Assembly (NCBI RefSeq): GCF_000023125.1
Contig: NC_013037.1
Location: forward strand, 1,116,001-1,180,000
Origin: Dyadobacter fermentans DSM 18053
GTDB taxonomy: Bacteria; Bacteroidota; Bacteroidia; Cytophagales; Spirosomataceae
Direction: 5' to 3'
DNA: 64,000 nt
The notes beneath the pieces are model-generated. The model was not told the DNA's origin. It did no database searches and was given only the letters and a program-made list of their open reading frames with translations. Below are positions 25,039 to 34,840 of the stretch, piece by piece. Position numbers and translations under genes: made by a program. Positions within the stretch are counted from its first letter, which is position 1, and each line of letters opens with the position of its first letter.

Positions 25039-28000
25039 GTTCGTCGTTTTCTTCTGTGTGAGGGAAAGCATCAAGGGCGTGCACGAAACCTTCGGATAAC
25101 GGGCTATCGTCCTCGTTCCGGATAAGCTGCCGGCCGTCGGCCAGGTTGCCGAATATGAAGTACAACCCCGGGATGATAATGACCCCGAAAATGGTACCGA
25201 ACAGCATACCGCCCAATGCGGACGCGCCGATGGTACGGTTACCGATCGCGCCCGCGCCGGTAGCGACGATCAGCGGGATCAGCCCGGCCACGAATGCGAA
25301 GGACGTCATCAGGATCGGACGGAAACGCACTTTCGCTCCCTCAATCGCCGCTTCGAGGATTGTAGCGCCTTCCTGCCGTTTCTGTACGGCAAACTCGACG
25401 ATCAACACCGCATTCTTACCCAGCAAACCCACGAGCATGATCAGCCCGATTTGCGCGTAAATGTTGTTTTCCAATCCCATCAGGTTCAGCATCAGGAACG
25501 AGCCGAATACCCCCACCGGAAGCGAAAACACCACCGCGAGCGGAATGATAAAGCTCTCGTACTGCGCCGCAAGCACCAGGTATACGAATGCAAGTACGAT
25601 CATGAACACCACCAGCGATTCATTGCCGCGGATCGATTCGTCGTAGGATAGCCCTTCAAATGCAATATCGTACCCTTTCGGCAGCGTTTTGGCCGCTACC
25701 TCACGGATTGCCTGGATGGCCTCGGCCGTGGTGTAACCCTTGGCCGGCAGCCCCTGGATCGCCGCGGAATTGTAGAGGTTGAAACGCGTGATTTCGTTCG
25801 GGCCCTGGCCTTTTTTCAGCTTCATGAACGATGAATAGGGCACCATTTCACCGGCTTCGTTTTTGACAAACAGTTTAAGCAAGTCGGACGGCAGCCTTCT
25901 GTACTGAGGGTCGGACTGTACGTACACTTTGAAAAACTGGTTGAACTTGATGAAACCCTGCTCATATGTACTACCGATCATAATGTTGAGGTTATCCATC
26001 GCTTTGCCGATCGAAACGCCCTTCTGCATGGCCAGCTTGTTGTCGATTTCCAGCTCGTATTGCGGATAATTGGCCGCGAAGAAGGTGAAAAGGCCCGTCA
26101 GCTCCTTGCGTTTCGCCAGATTGTCGAGGAACTCCTTGTTGATTTTATCAAACTCGTGGTAGTCGGTGTCGGTGTTTTTGTCGAGCAAACGCATCGAGAA
26201 ACCGCCGGAAGTACCGAAACCGGGGATTGCAGGCGGTTCGAAAAACTCAACCGTCGCGCCGAGGCCTTTCGAGGCATGTTCCAGCTCTTCCATGATCTCC
26301 TTCACATTATGGTCACGCTCGTGCCATGGTTTCAGGTTGATCAGACAGGTACCCGCATTGGAACCGCGGCCCTCGGTCATGATCTCGTAACCCGCCAGCG
26401 ACGACACGGATTCAATGCCTTCCACCTCTTCGCAAATCTTCTGCAAGCGCCGCGATACCTCGTTGGTTTTTTCCAAAGTAGAACCGGGAGGCGTCTGGAT
26501 GATCGCGTAAATCGTGCTCTGGTCTTCGTTGGGGATAAAACCGGCCGGTACTACGGAGTTTTCATACCAAATCCCTGCGCAAAACAGGCCCAGCACGCCG
26601 AATGTCACTACACGACGGCTCACGATCAGTTTCAATAACCACACATATTTGCCGGTCATTTTGTCGAAACCGCGATTGAAACTGTCGAGCGCGCGGGTGA
26701 GCACATTCTTTTTGCGCTCGTGTCCGTGGTGGTTTTTGAGCATGATCGCACAAAGCACCGGCGTGAGAGTAAGGGCAATGATCGCCGAGATCACAATGGA
26801 GCTCGCCATTGTAATGGAAAACTGGCGGTAGAATGTACCCACGGGCCCCGACATGAACGAAATAGGCAGGAACACCGATACCATCACGGCGGTGATCGCG
26901 ATGATCGCGCCGGAAATCTCTCCAAGAACTTTTCTAACAGCGTTAAATGGTGACAAATGCGGCTCTTCTTCCATCTTGGCATGGACCGCCTCTACCACCA
27001 CAATCGCATCATCTACCACAATACCGATCGCCAGTACCAGCGCAAAAAGGGTGATCAGGTTAATGGAAAGCCCGAATGCCTGGATCACGAAGAATGCACC
27101 CACCAACGATACCGGCACAGCGAGGATCGGGATCAGCGTCGAACGCCAGTCGCCGAGGAAGATGAACACCACGATTGCCACGAGGATGAATGCGTCGCGC
27201 AGGGTGTGGATTACCTGTTCAATAGACGCGTCGAGGAATTGCGAAACGTCGTAGCTAATCTTGTAATCCATGCCGGGAGGGAAAGATGCCTTCATCACAT
27301 CCAGCTTCTCCTTCACTTCTTTGATCACATCACTGGCATTACTGCCATAGTTTTGGCGCAAAACGATCGCCGCCGAGGCCCGGCCGTCGAGGTTGGAATA
27401 AATATCGAAGAATTCGCTTCCCAGTTCCACCTTGGCAATATCCTTCAAATGGATGCTTTCGCCTTCCGAGTTGGCACGGATGATAATGTCCTCATATTCT
27501 TTGGGTTCGCTGTACCGGCCTTTGTAAGTAAGGACATATTCGAGCGATTGCGCCGCAATACCCGAGCTTTGCCCGATCCGGCCGGGGCGTCCGATGATAC
27601 TCTGTTCGCCCAGCGCCTTCATCACTTCTTCCACCGAAATGCTGTACGCACGCATGCGGTCGGGATTGAGCCATACGCGCATTGCGTAGCGGCGGCTACC
27701 GAGGATCTGTGCACGCGCCACACCCTTTGTCCGCTGGATTTCCGGGATCATTTTCACGGTGGCGTAGTTGAAGAGGAATTTCTCGTCGATGGTCTTCGAT
27801 TTGGAATACAAATTGACGTACATCAGCATACTTGGCTGAATGGGCGTGATAATCACACCTTCGCGCTGCACGAGCTCGGGCAGGAGCGGCATTACCTGGT
27901 CCACCCGCGTTTTCACCCGGATCACGGCGTCGTTCGGGTCGGTGCCCGGTTCGAAGATGATCCGCAGGGTGGCTTCACCGGCACTGGTGGCGTCGGTGGC

Positions 28001-28234
28001 AATGTAGCGCATGTCCTGAACACCGTTAATCGCCTGTTCCAGCGTAATGAGCGTGGATTTTACCAACACGTCGGCACTCGATCCGGGGTAGGCTATGAAG
28101 ATGTTAACAGTGGTAGGTGCAATGTCCGGGAACTGCGAGATGGGCAGTTTTTTGATAGCCAGTATACCTACAAAGACTATCATGACCGATATCACAATCG
28201 CGAATACTGGTCGTCGTATGAATTGATTAAACAT
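25028..28234 (-). CDS. RND multidrug efflux pump, AcrB/HAE-1 type
   Basis: The 1068-residue inner-membrane pump begins MFNQFIRRPVFAIVISVMIV as is typical of HAE-1 pumps, and has twelve membrane segments with two large periplasmic loops. The proton-relay pair in TM4 is present (GIVVDDAIVVVEA) as is the TM6 region and the final GVIIIPGLYFIFG helix. The periplasmic porter domain carries GAGAIGNRTIGASALGG near the second half. It exports drugs, detergents or lipids in exchange for protons, working with the neighbouring adaptor and duct. The substrate is not predictable. Confidence 0.95.
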   Translation of the reverse strand: MFNQFIRRPVFAIVISVMIVFVGILAIKKLPISQFPDIAPTTVNIFIAYPGSSADVLVKSTLITLEQAINGVQDMRYIATDATSAGEATLRIIFEPGTDPNDAVIRVKTRVDQVMPLLPELVQREGVIITPIQPSMLMYVNLYSKSKTIDEKFLFNYATVKMIPEIQRTKGVARAQILGSRRYAMRVWLNPDRMRAYSISVEEVMKALGEQSIIGRPGRIGQSSGIAAQSLEYVLTYKGRYSEPKEYEDIIIRANSEGESIHLKDIAKVELGSEFFDIYSNLDGRASAAIVLRQNYGSNASDVIKEVKEKLDVMKASFPPGMDYKISYDVSQFLDASIEQVIHTLRDAFILVAIVVFIFLGDWRSTLIPILAVPVSLVGAFFVIQAFGLSINLITLFALVLAIGIVVDDAIVVVEAVHAKMEEEPHLSPFNAVRKVLGEISGAIIAITAVMVSVFLPISFMSGPVGTFYRQFSITMASSIVISAIIALTLTPVLCAIMLKNHHGHERKKNVLTRALDSFNRGFDKMTGKYVWLLKLIVSRRVVTFGVLGLFCAGIWYENSVVPAGFIPNEDQSTIYAIIQTPPGSTLEKTNEVSRRLQKICEEVEGIESVSSLAGYEIMTEGRGSNAGTCLINLKPWHERDHNVKEIMEELEHASKGLGATVEFFEPPAIPGFGTSGGFSMRLLDKNTDTDYHEFDKINKEFLDNLAKRKELTGLFTFFAANYPQYELEIDNKLAMQKGVSIGKAMDNLNIMIGSTYEQGFIKFNQFFKVYVQSDPQYRRLPSDLLKLFVKNEAGEMVPYSSFMKLKKGQGPNEITRFNLYNSAAIQGLPAKGYTTAEAIQAIREVAAKTLPKGYDIAFEGLSYDESIRGNESLVVFMIVLAFVYLVLAAQYESFIIPLAVVFSLPVGVFGSFLMLNLMGLENNIYAQIGLIMLVGLLGKNAVLIVEFAVQKRQEGATILEAAIEGAKVRFRPILMTSFAFVAGLIPLIVATGAGAIGNRTIGASALGGMLFGTIFGVIIIPGLYFIFGNLADGRQLIRNEDDSPLSEGFVHALDAFPHTEENDEHAK

Positions 28235-28255
28235 ATCTTTGGCTTTTGGAACGGA

Positions 28256-29341
28256 TTATTCCGCGTAGAGGCTGAGGTTGGAAATGACCGAATCGGGCTT
28301 CTGGAACTTGTAGCTGATCTTCTCGTTTTCACGGACCTGGCGCAGGCCTTCCAACAATATCTTGTCGTCTTTTTGCAGCCCATGCGAAATCGCGAAAATG
28401 TGGGGCAGCTCTGCCGCGACCGTGATCTCGCGTGACTGGATTTTGTTGTCCTTGTCGAGCACGTAGCAATATTTCTTTTCCAATACTTCAAAAGTCGCTT
28501 TCTGCGGGATCAGGAGGGCATTTTTAAGCGGCACGGTCACGAGCACATTACCCGTTTCGCCGTGGCGCAGCAGGCCTTTGGGGTTCGGGAACGTGGCCCG
28601 GAATGCGATGTTACCGGTTTCGTTGTTAAAATCGGCCTCGATGGTTTTCACGGCGCCGGTGTAGTCGAAGAGTTTCTCGTTAGCCATTTTTAGCTTCACT
28701 TTCAGCAGGTCGCCATTGTCCTGGTTCGTCTTGTAATCGAGGTATTCGGCTTCTGGTACGTTGAAGTACACCCACATTTCGCTGTTGTCGGACAGGGTCG
28801 TGAGCAGGTCGCCTTCGTCCACCAGGCTACCGAGCCGCACCTGGAAATGGTCCATAATCCCGCTGAACGGCGCGCGTATTTCGGTGAACCCGAGGTGCGT
28901 CTGCGCGAGCCCGAGTTCCGCTTTCGCTTTATCGAATTTGGCTTTGGCCAGTGCGAGCTCGTTTTTGGAAACCACATTGCTGTCCGCCAGGGCCTTGGTA
29001 TTCTTAAACTCGATTTCGGCAAAATTGGCCTCGGCCTGTGCTTTTTGCTGCTCGGCCTGGTACACCAGCGGCATGATCTGGAACATCAGCTGGCCTTTTT
29101 TCACCATCTGGCCTTCGTCTACATATATTTTTTGCAGGTAACCTCTTTCCAGTGCACGCAGCTCGATATGGCTGATCGCCCTGATCTGGCTCACGTACTC
29201 TTTGATAATTGTGGTGTCTTTTTGTAAGGGGCTTGTTACGAGATAGTTAACAGGTTCTTCTTTTTCTTCTTCGTGTTTGGAAGTGCAGCTTGTCTGATAC
29301 AGCAATGCACCCAGGCTCACGAGCATGAGAATTCTTTTCAT
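28256..29341 (-). CDS. RND periplasmic adaptor (MFP) lipoprotein
   Basis: From ATG 29341 the protein has 361 residues and a signal with lipobox QTSC. It follows the AcrA plan: beta-barrel start and lipoyl half motif (IELRALERGYLQKIYVDEGQ), a helical hairpin (AEQQKAQAEANFAEIEFKN then KAKFDKAKAELGLAQTHL), the second lipoyl half (EIRAPFSGIMDHFQVRLGSLV), then barrel and membrane-proximal domains. It bridges the RND pump and the outer-membrane duct. It is the first gene of the minus-strand operon, 21 bp ahead of the pump gene. No regulator gene is adjacent. Confidence 0.9.
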   Translation of the reverse strand: MKRILMLVSLGALLYQTSCTSKHEEEKEEPVNYLVTSPLQKDTTIIKEYVSQIRAISHIELRALERGYLQKIYVDEGQMVKKGQLMFQIMPLVYQAEQQKAQAEANFAEIEFKNTKALADSNVVSKNELALAKAKFDKAKAELGLAQTHLGFTEIRAPFSGIMDHFQVRLGSLVDEGDLLTTLSDNSEMWVYFNVPEAEYLDYKTNQDNGDLLKVKLKMANEKLFDYTGAVKTIEADFNNETGNIAFRATFPNPKGLLRHGETGNVLVTVPLKNALLIPQKATFEVLEKKYCYVLDKDNKIQSREITVAAELPHIFAISHGLQKDDKILLEGLRQVRENEKISYKFQKPDSVISNLSLYAE

Positions 29342-29493
29342 GATCATTTTTTGGAGTTAGCAATGGGAATTTTTGATAGTTTCTGTTCGTGTGGTCGTGC
29401 TGTGGGGCACGCAGCAGGCAGCCGTGCGCATCCGGGGAGTGGTGCTGCGGAAACCGGCATTACAGGCCATAGAAAAGCCTGCCGCTGAGCGGA

Positions 29494-29910
29494 TCATATT
29501 CTGAGTACGCGGAGCCTCAGATAGCGGTGAGAAGGGAAAAATGCGCCGTACCGCGGCAACGGACGGCTTTCAGGGATTTTGCAAAGGGAAAGGTTGCGGC
29601 CCGCATGGCAGGTCGCCGGTAATGTGCCGCCGGTACGCGGCTGTTTTTTGAGCGACTCGGTGGAATCTTCTTCTTTTTCCTCGGATACCGCTTTAACCAG
29701 CTCCGCGAACTTCCGGGCCGCATCGGGCAGGCGAAACGCCGGGTTGTCGTCGTTGAATGCCTGCACAAAATTGGGATGTGCAGATTCGTTTTGTATCTGA
29801 ATGGGGGAAATGCAAGGCTGGCGTTCCTGCGAGCCTGCATACATATTGCTGACTCCATCCACCAGGAGAATGCACAGGGGCAGGAGATATTTCAGCAATT
29901 CTTTAATCAT
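29494..29910 (-). CDS. Small secreted hypothetical protein
   Basis: From ATG 29910 the protein has about 138 residues. It begins with a hydrophobic stretch (LLKYLLPLCILLVDGVSNMYAG) likely to be a signal peptide or anchor, then an acidic segment (KAVSEEKEEDSTESLKK) and a Pro/Arg-rich tail. No family is recognised. It is on the same strand as the RND operon and ends about 150 bp upstream of it. A longer frame from 29982 exists but adds a non-signal extension. Its reality as a gene is moderately likely. Confidence 0.4.
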   Translation of the reverse strand: MIKELLKYLLPLCILLVDGVSNMYAGSQERQPCISPIQIQNESAHPNFVQAFNDDNPAFRLPDAARKFAELVKAVSEEKEEDSTESLKKQPRTGGTLPATCHAGRNLSLCKIPESRPLPRYGAFFPSHRYLRLRVLRI

Positions 29911-30110
29911 CTTAACGGTGCCGCTATTGAGTTTTTTCGCGCTTCTACGCATACAAAAACCGCACTTCATCCTTAACGCCATGTTAAAAGGATGTTAAAA
30001 AGAGATTAAAATCGCTGCCCGGTGCTTGCGCGTGATTGTTCGGTGCGGAAGTGGGGGTGTTTTGGATAAATAATTCTTCTAATTGTGATATTGTTGGCTC
30101 AAAAAGAAAA

Positions 30111-30136
30111 AACGCAGACACTTCCGTGTCCGCGTT
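30111..30136 (-). terminator. Terminator of the TspO-like gene
   Basis: AACGCAGACAC (30111-30121) and GTGTCCGCGTT (30126-30136) pair with one mismatch over a TTCC loop. On the minus strand the stem is followed by TTTTTTCTTTTT. Confidence 0.75.
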
Positions 30137-30185
30137 ATATCCTAAAATCATCGATTGGTGCCGGGCGTTTGTCGGGCGCCAATGC

Positions 30186-30971
30186 TCAGTGACGTGCCTC
30201 TTCGAGGAAATGCTGACCGCGGCTCCGGTAGGCGTGAATGCCGCTGCTGATGAAAATGATCGCTGAAACGATGAGCGCCGCATTCACCACTTCGGGCGTA
30301 GTGCCCCAGTTGGCTGCCGCGACGGCGATCAACGCCCATACGCCTACCATCGACGATTCGCGAAGGTTGCGCTTCCAGGTGAGCATCAGGTACACGACGC
30401 CCGCCACGCAGATCATGATCACAGTCCACGTCACAGGCGACAGACCGAAGCCATTCCAGCCAATTTTGGTGAAGTACGCCGCTACATTTGCAATGAGCGC
30501 CACGGAAATCCAGCCTAGGTAAATGGCGAACGGCCACCAGGTCAATGCGATCTTCTTGATCGGGATCAGGTCCATTTCCATTCTCGTGCGGACGATAATC
30601 AGCCAAAGCGAGGTAAGCAGGCCAATCATAATCAGCACCGAAAGTCCCGTGAAATCGTACAGCCAGGCCAGTACCCAGGCCGAATTGGCCGCACAGGAAA
30701 TGACAAACAGCCAGCCGACTCGTTCGACAATAGCAGGCACTTCGCGCTTGCCCGAAATGCCGCGCGCCTGGTAAATCACAAATGCGGCGAGCAGCAGGTA
30801 AATGAGGCCCCAGATGGAAAACGCATAGCCCGAAGGCGTGAAATAGTTTTCGTACCGCGCCGAGACGCTGGCCATGGTGTTGCCGTTGAAAATGCCGGTG
30901 TTAGAGAGGTAATTGATCACCACCGTGACGATCAATGCGATGATATTGGCGACTTGCAATGTCTTTTTCAT
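30186..30971 (-). CDS. TspO/MBR-like tryptophan-rich membrane protein
   Basis: The 261-residue protein is almost entirely membrane helices, about seven, rich in Trp and Tyr (YAFSIWGLIYLLLAAFVIY, AANSAWVLAWLYDF, TWWPFAIYLGWISVALIA, WALIAVAAANW). This is the pattern of the tryptophan-rich sensory (TspO) relatives, longer than classic TspO of about 160 residues. Such proteins bind tetrapyrroles or other hydrophobic ligands, but the role of this longer branch is not established. It stands alone, with its own terminator. Confidence 0.65.
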   Translation of the reverse strand: MKKTLQVANIIALIVTVVINYLSNTGIFNGNTMASVSARYENYFTPSGYAFSIWGLIYLLLAAFVIYQARGISGKREVPAIVERVGWLFVISCAANSAWVLAWLYDFTGLSVLIMIGLLTSLWLIIVRTRMEMDLIPIKKIALTWWPFAIYLGWISVALIANVAAYFTKIGWNGFGLSPVTWTVIMICVAGVVYLMLTWKRNLRESSMVGVWALIAVAAANWGTTPEVVNAALIVSAIIFISSGIHAYRSRGQHFLEEARH

Positions 30972-31122
30972 AACTGTTGCTAGTTTCTGAATTGGTGTAA
31001 CCGCTAATCATCAAAAATTATGCCGCCCGGCAACAAAAAAGGACGCCACCTCAGCGCGGCGCCCTTTCCGGGATTCTTATCTATCTTATTAAACCTAAAT
31101 GTGCTTCTTTCGTCAGTATTTT

Positions 31123-31156
31123 CCGGCTTCCCATGCACTGGTGTGTGGGAAGCCGG
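31123..31156. terminator. Strong hairpin after the Oar-like receptor gene
   Basis: CCGGCTTCCCA (31123-31133) pairs exactly with TGGGAAGCCGG (31146-31156). A TTTTT run follows on the plus strand, while the gene it follows is on the minus strand, so its orientation is unclear; an RNA hairpin forms either way. Confidence 0.5.
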
Positions 31157-31180
31157 TTTTTGTATTAATTTAAAAAAGGA

Positions 31181-34100
31181 TCAGAACGAATAGCGCAGGC
31201 CGAGCTGGATCTGGTAGGGGCTTCCGTTCAGGCTTGATACGCCTGCACCTTTGTTGACATTGTAGACAAACTCGTTTTTGGCTTTGTCGAAGCTCTTGAT
31301 GGTATACAGGTTCTGCTTGCCGAGGTTGTTACCCACGCCCCATTCCTTGTTGAGCAGGTTGGCAAAGTTGAACACGTCCACCGAAGCCTCAATGCCGTGC
31401 GATTTGTGGATCTTGAACTTCTTGCCCAAACGCACATCGAACACACCATAAAACCCGTTGACACCTCCGTTACGCTCGGCCATTTTGCCGGTGTTTTCGC
31501 GTATGAATGTTTTGATGCTCTCCTCTGCCTCAGGATTGTCCAGGATGGCTTTGATGCCCGTGCGGATGTACTCGGGTGTGGCAGAGCTGTTGTGGTCGTA
31601 AATGTAGGGCAGGTCGTTGGAAGACACGAAGTCGCCGTTCATATTACCGCTCACGGCCAGCGAGTAGCGCGTTCCGCCGATGCCTGAGTAGCGAACGCCG
31701 AGGGTAATGCCCCAGAAGCTTGGCGCCGTACCATATACCACGATCTTGTTGCGGAACTGGTTGTTGGCATAGCTCATGCGGCTCAGGTCGCGCGGGTCGT
31801 CGATCACCATCTGGTCGAGGGTGGCCGTGTTGGCTACGTTACCATTGTAGGAAGTGTTGTCCTTCGAGTCGTTCCAGGTGTAGGAAGCGGTGATCTGGCC
31901 GTCGCGGAAGTACTTGTACGTACCGTCGATCACGAGCGCATACTGGTTTTTCTTACCATCGCTCACGAGTTCGAGCACGCGGCCCACGTTGGTCGTTTTA
32001 CGGCCGCGCAGCCAGTTGGTGGCTCCGTTGGCGGCATTGATGCTTTCTGCGGGCACATACACGCCGCGGTTCGCTTCTGCGGCAATGCGGAAGAACGGCT
32101 CATCCACCATGTTGCGGTCCGCGTAAAAGTAGTTGTTGCGTGCCCAGGAAGCATATCCGGTCACACCGATCCGCAGACGGTCGCTGAAAAAGTGATTGTA
32201 GGACAAATTGGCTTTATACAAAACCGGAACTTTCGCGTCAGGGCTGTTGGTGTTGATCGTCACGAGGCGCTCGATGCCCGGAATATTGAACAACTCCGCA
32301 CCCGGGGCCTTGCTTGGGTCCTGGCGGTACAATGGGAAATTGGGAGAAGGGACAAGGTCACCCTGGATCTCCACCGAAGCCACTTTGGAACCATCGAACA
32401 GCATGTTGTTGATCATCGAGTAAGGGTTCAGGGCTGATCCGAAAATCCCTGCACCGAAGCGGATCACATCCTTGCTCTGCTCGTTTACGTCCCAGGTAAA
32501 CTGTACGCGCGGCTGCAATTGGAGCGTGTTGATCCGGTTGTTCGTTTTAATGCCCAGTTCATCAAATACCACCTGGCTGAAATTCGCGCGGTTCAGGTAC
32601 ACGGTGTTATCCAGGCGCAACCCGGCCGTCATATCAAGGCCCACACCCAGTTTGGTGTCCATTTGCGCATACAGCCCGGTGCTGAGCGACTTCACTTTAT
32701 TGCCCTGGTCCTCGGTGAGGTAAATTTCACGGGCATAACGGTATGGTTTCAGGTTATTGAAATTCTCCATTCCCGTGAAGTAGAAACGGCCATTCATTTC
32801 GCTGCCATAGCGCGAGTGCATCGAGTTGTACATCATATCGATCCCGAACGTGAAATTGATCTTCCCGGTGTTGTAATACAGATTATCTACGGCCTGTATT
32901 ACTGTTCCCTTAAACCATTCGGGAGAAAAGCGCTGGCCGCCGATCTGGATCGAGTTCAGGTAAGTGGCTGATCCGGCAACGGATTCCACGTTTTCGACGA
33001 TCGCGCGCGGAATACCTGCCGAAGGCAGTTCGGAGCTGGGCAATACCTGCACATCTTCGTAGAAATGCTGCACTTTCAGTTCATTGGTCAATCGCGGGTT
33101 CAACGTCGTTCTAAGTGACGCCATCAGACTGTTGTCGAACTTCTTGCGGTCGATATACGACTCGTAGAAGTTGATCCCCGAGTTGTCACCTTCCGAAAGG
33201 TTGTCGTTCTCGATCACCATGTTATTGCGGATCGTGAGGAGGTTTTTAGCATTCAACTGCCAGTCTATCCGGGCAAATATCGCGTTGGTCCCTTTCGCCT
33301 TATCGAACGCGCCGAACTGCGGGTTGTTGGACACCCCGTATTTGTCACGGGCAATGCCCGCGAAACGGTCGAGTGTTGCCTGTGTAACGCGGTTGGCAGC
33401 TTCGTCGGCAGGGCTGAGAATATTGGCAATGAAGAGCGGGCGTGAGTCGGTCTGCCGGTCCCAGGCAACAAAAAAGTGCGCCTTGTCCTTGATAATCGGC
33501 CCGCCGAGCGAGAATCCGTACTGGTAGGTGGAGTATTCCTGTGTCCGCTTGTTGCCACGGAGGTCGTATTTGCTCGCGAGCGCGTCGTTGCGCAGGAATG
33601 CGAATGCGCTACCGGAAAGCTTGTTGGTTCCCGACTTGGTTACGGTGCTGATCGTACCGCCACCGGCGCGGCCCATGGTCACGTCGTATTCGTTGGTTAC
33701 GACCTTAAACTCACGGATCGCTTCCATCGAAACCGAATAGGCACCCGAAGTTCCGCCACCAGCAATGGTCCCGCGCGACGTCATCCCGTCCACCGTGAAG
33801 TTGGTCGATGACGCCAGCTGTCCGCCGAGGCTAGTCCCGTTACTCAGCGGCGAAAGGTCGATGAGCGACGTGAAATTCCGGCCGTTCACCGGCAGTCGTG
33901 CTATGTCCCGGGCTGTCACCGGCGTGGATGCGCCCAGGGTTACCACCGTGTTTTTGAGTGAATTGGCAACGATCTCGACGGCTTGCAGCTCGTTGGCGGA
34001 TGCTTCCAGCGAGAAATTTAGGCGCAGCTGATCACCCTGGTTGAGCGAATAGCCCGTTTTTTTCTGCTCACCGTAACCGATAAACGACACGCTGATCGAG

Positions 34101-34339
34101 TAGGGCGAACCAAGCGGTAACTGCTTGATAATGTAGTCGCCATTGGCGTCCGTGACCGTACCCGTACTGAAACCGGTCGATTCGTTTTTGACAAACACCG
34201 TTGCACCGACCACCGGCCCGGCCTGTCCTTCGCTGACTTTCCCGACAATGGATGCTTCGTTCCCCTGCGCCCACGCCTGGGCCCCGCATAGCAGGAGAAA
34301 CGCGCATATTCCGAGACATGCAGTAATTAATTTCCTCAT
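31181..34339 (-). CDS. Oar-like TonB-dependent receptor
   Basis: From ATG 34339 the protein has 1052 residues: a signal peptide (AWA-QGN), an N-terminal CarboxypepD_reg domain (about 28-115, VGATVFVKNESTGFSTGTV), a plug (RDIARLPVNGRNFTSLIDL, then STNFTVDG), and a long barrel ending IQLGLRYSF. This is the Oar/OmpA-related receptor architecture common in Bacteroidota and some Deltaproteobacteria, distinct from SusC and siderophore receptors. The ligand is unknown. No partner lipoprotein is adjacent. The start at 34375 adds residues before the signal and is less likely. Confidence 0.85.
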   Translation of the reverse strand: MRKLITACLGICAFLLLCGAQAWAQGNEASIVGKVSEGQAGPVVGATVFVKNESTGFSTGTVTDANGDYIIKQLPLGSPYSISVSFIGYGEQKKTGYSLNQGDQLRLNFSLEASANELQAVEIVANSLKNTVVTLGASTPVTARDIARLPVNGRNFTSLIDLSPLSNGTSLGGQLASSTNFTVDGMTSRGTIAGGGTSGAYSVSMEAIREFKVVTNEYDVTMGRAGGGTISTVTKSGTNKLSGSAFAFLRNDALASKYDLRGNKRTQEYSTYQYGFSLGGPIIKDKAHFFVAWDRQTDSRPLFIANILSPADEAANRVTQATLDRFAGIARDKYGVSNNPQFGAFDKAKGTNAIFARIDWQLNAKNLLTIRNNMVIENDNLSEGDNSGINFYESYIDRKKFDNSLMASLRTTLNPRLTNELKVQHFYEDVQVLPSSELPSAGIPRAIVENVESVAGSATYLNSIQIGGQRFSPEWFKGTVIQAVDNLYYNTGKINFTFGIDMMYNSMHSRYGSEMNGRFYFTGMENFNNLKPYRYAREIYLTEDQGNKVKSLSTGLYAQMDTKLGVGLDMTAGLRLDNTVYLNRANFSQVVFDELGIKTNNRINTLQLQPRVQFTWDVNEQSKDVIRFGAGIFGSALNPYSMINNMLFDGSKVASVEIQGDLVPSPNFPLYRQDPSKAPGAELFNIPGIERLVTINTNSPDAKVPVLYKANLSYNHFFSDRLRIGVTGYASWARNNYFYADRNMVDEPFFRIAAEANRGVYVPAESINAANGATNWLRGRKTTNVGRVLELVSDGKKNQYALVIDGTYKYFRDGQITASYTWNDSKDNTSYNGNVANTATLDQMVIDDPRDLSRMSYANNQFRNKIVVYGTAPSFWGITLGVRYSGIGGTRYSLAVSGNMNGDFVSSNDLPYIYDHNSSATPEYIRTGIKAILDNPEAEESIKTFIRENTGKMAERNGGVNGFYGVFDVRLGKKFKIHKSHGIEASVDVFNFANLLNKEWGVGNNLGKQNLYTIKSFDKAKNEFVYNVNKGAGVSSLNGSPYQIQLGLRYSF

Positions 34340-34840
34340 TTTTTCTGTTCGTTTGGTTATTGGTACTTTTTTCAAAATGCTTTTTCAGGTGCTCGTTGCG
34401 ATGGATCGCACCGTTGTTCGGAAATAGGTTGGATTGAGTGGGTCGCGGATTAGCGGCTACACTTTTGGCTTCGGCAAGGGCACGGCGTGCCGCTCCGGCA
34501 GACAGGTTCGGAATGGGAATGCAGGAGCATACCGGTGCCGCACGGGCATCAGAAACAATGTCGGCTCAGAACAGTCGTCAAGCGCGATTGCCTGGTCGTA
34601 TACGTACAGTGAAGGGAAGGTTGACCGCTAAATCCGGCACAAATGTAGGCTGACAATATTATCAATCCGTTAACGACAGATTACGCTTGGATTAAGTCTT
34701 TGAAAGGAAGTGAAAGTATTTTAAATAAATAGAAATTTAAATAAATCACATTTTTAAAGTACCAAAAAACAGAGGCCAGGGACGTGGTTTGATTTTTGAT
34801 GTAACCGAAATTCATTTAACTCATCACAAACATTGGAATC
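34340..34840. other. Intergenic region between divergent genes
   Basis: About 500 bp between the receptor and the oxidoreductase gene, which point away from each other. Its left half is GC-rich and its right half AT-rich. No supportable gene or RNA is seen. Confidence 0.4.

Noticed and set aside
26957..28435. Long 492-residue open frame on the plus strand
   Set aside because: It lies opposite the RND pump and adaptor genes and has the His/Arg-rich composition typical of an antisense shadow of GC-rich coding DNA.
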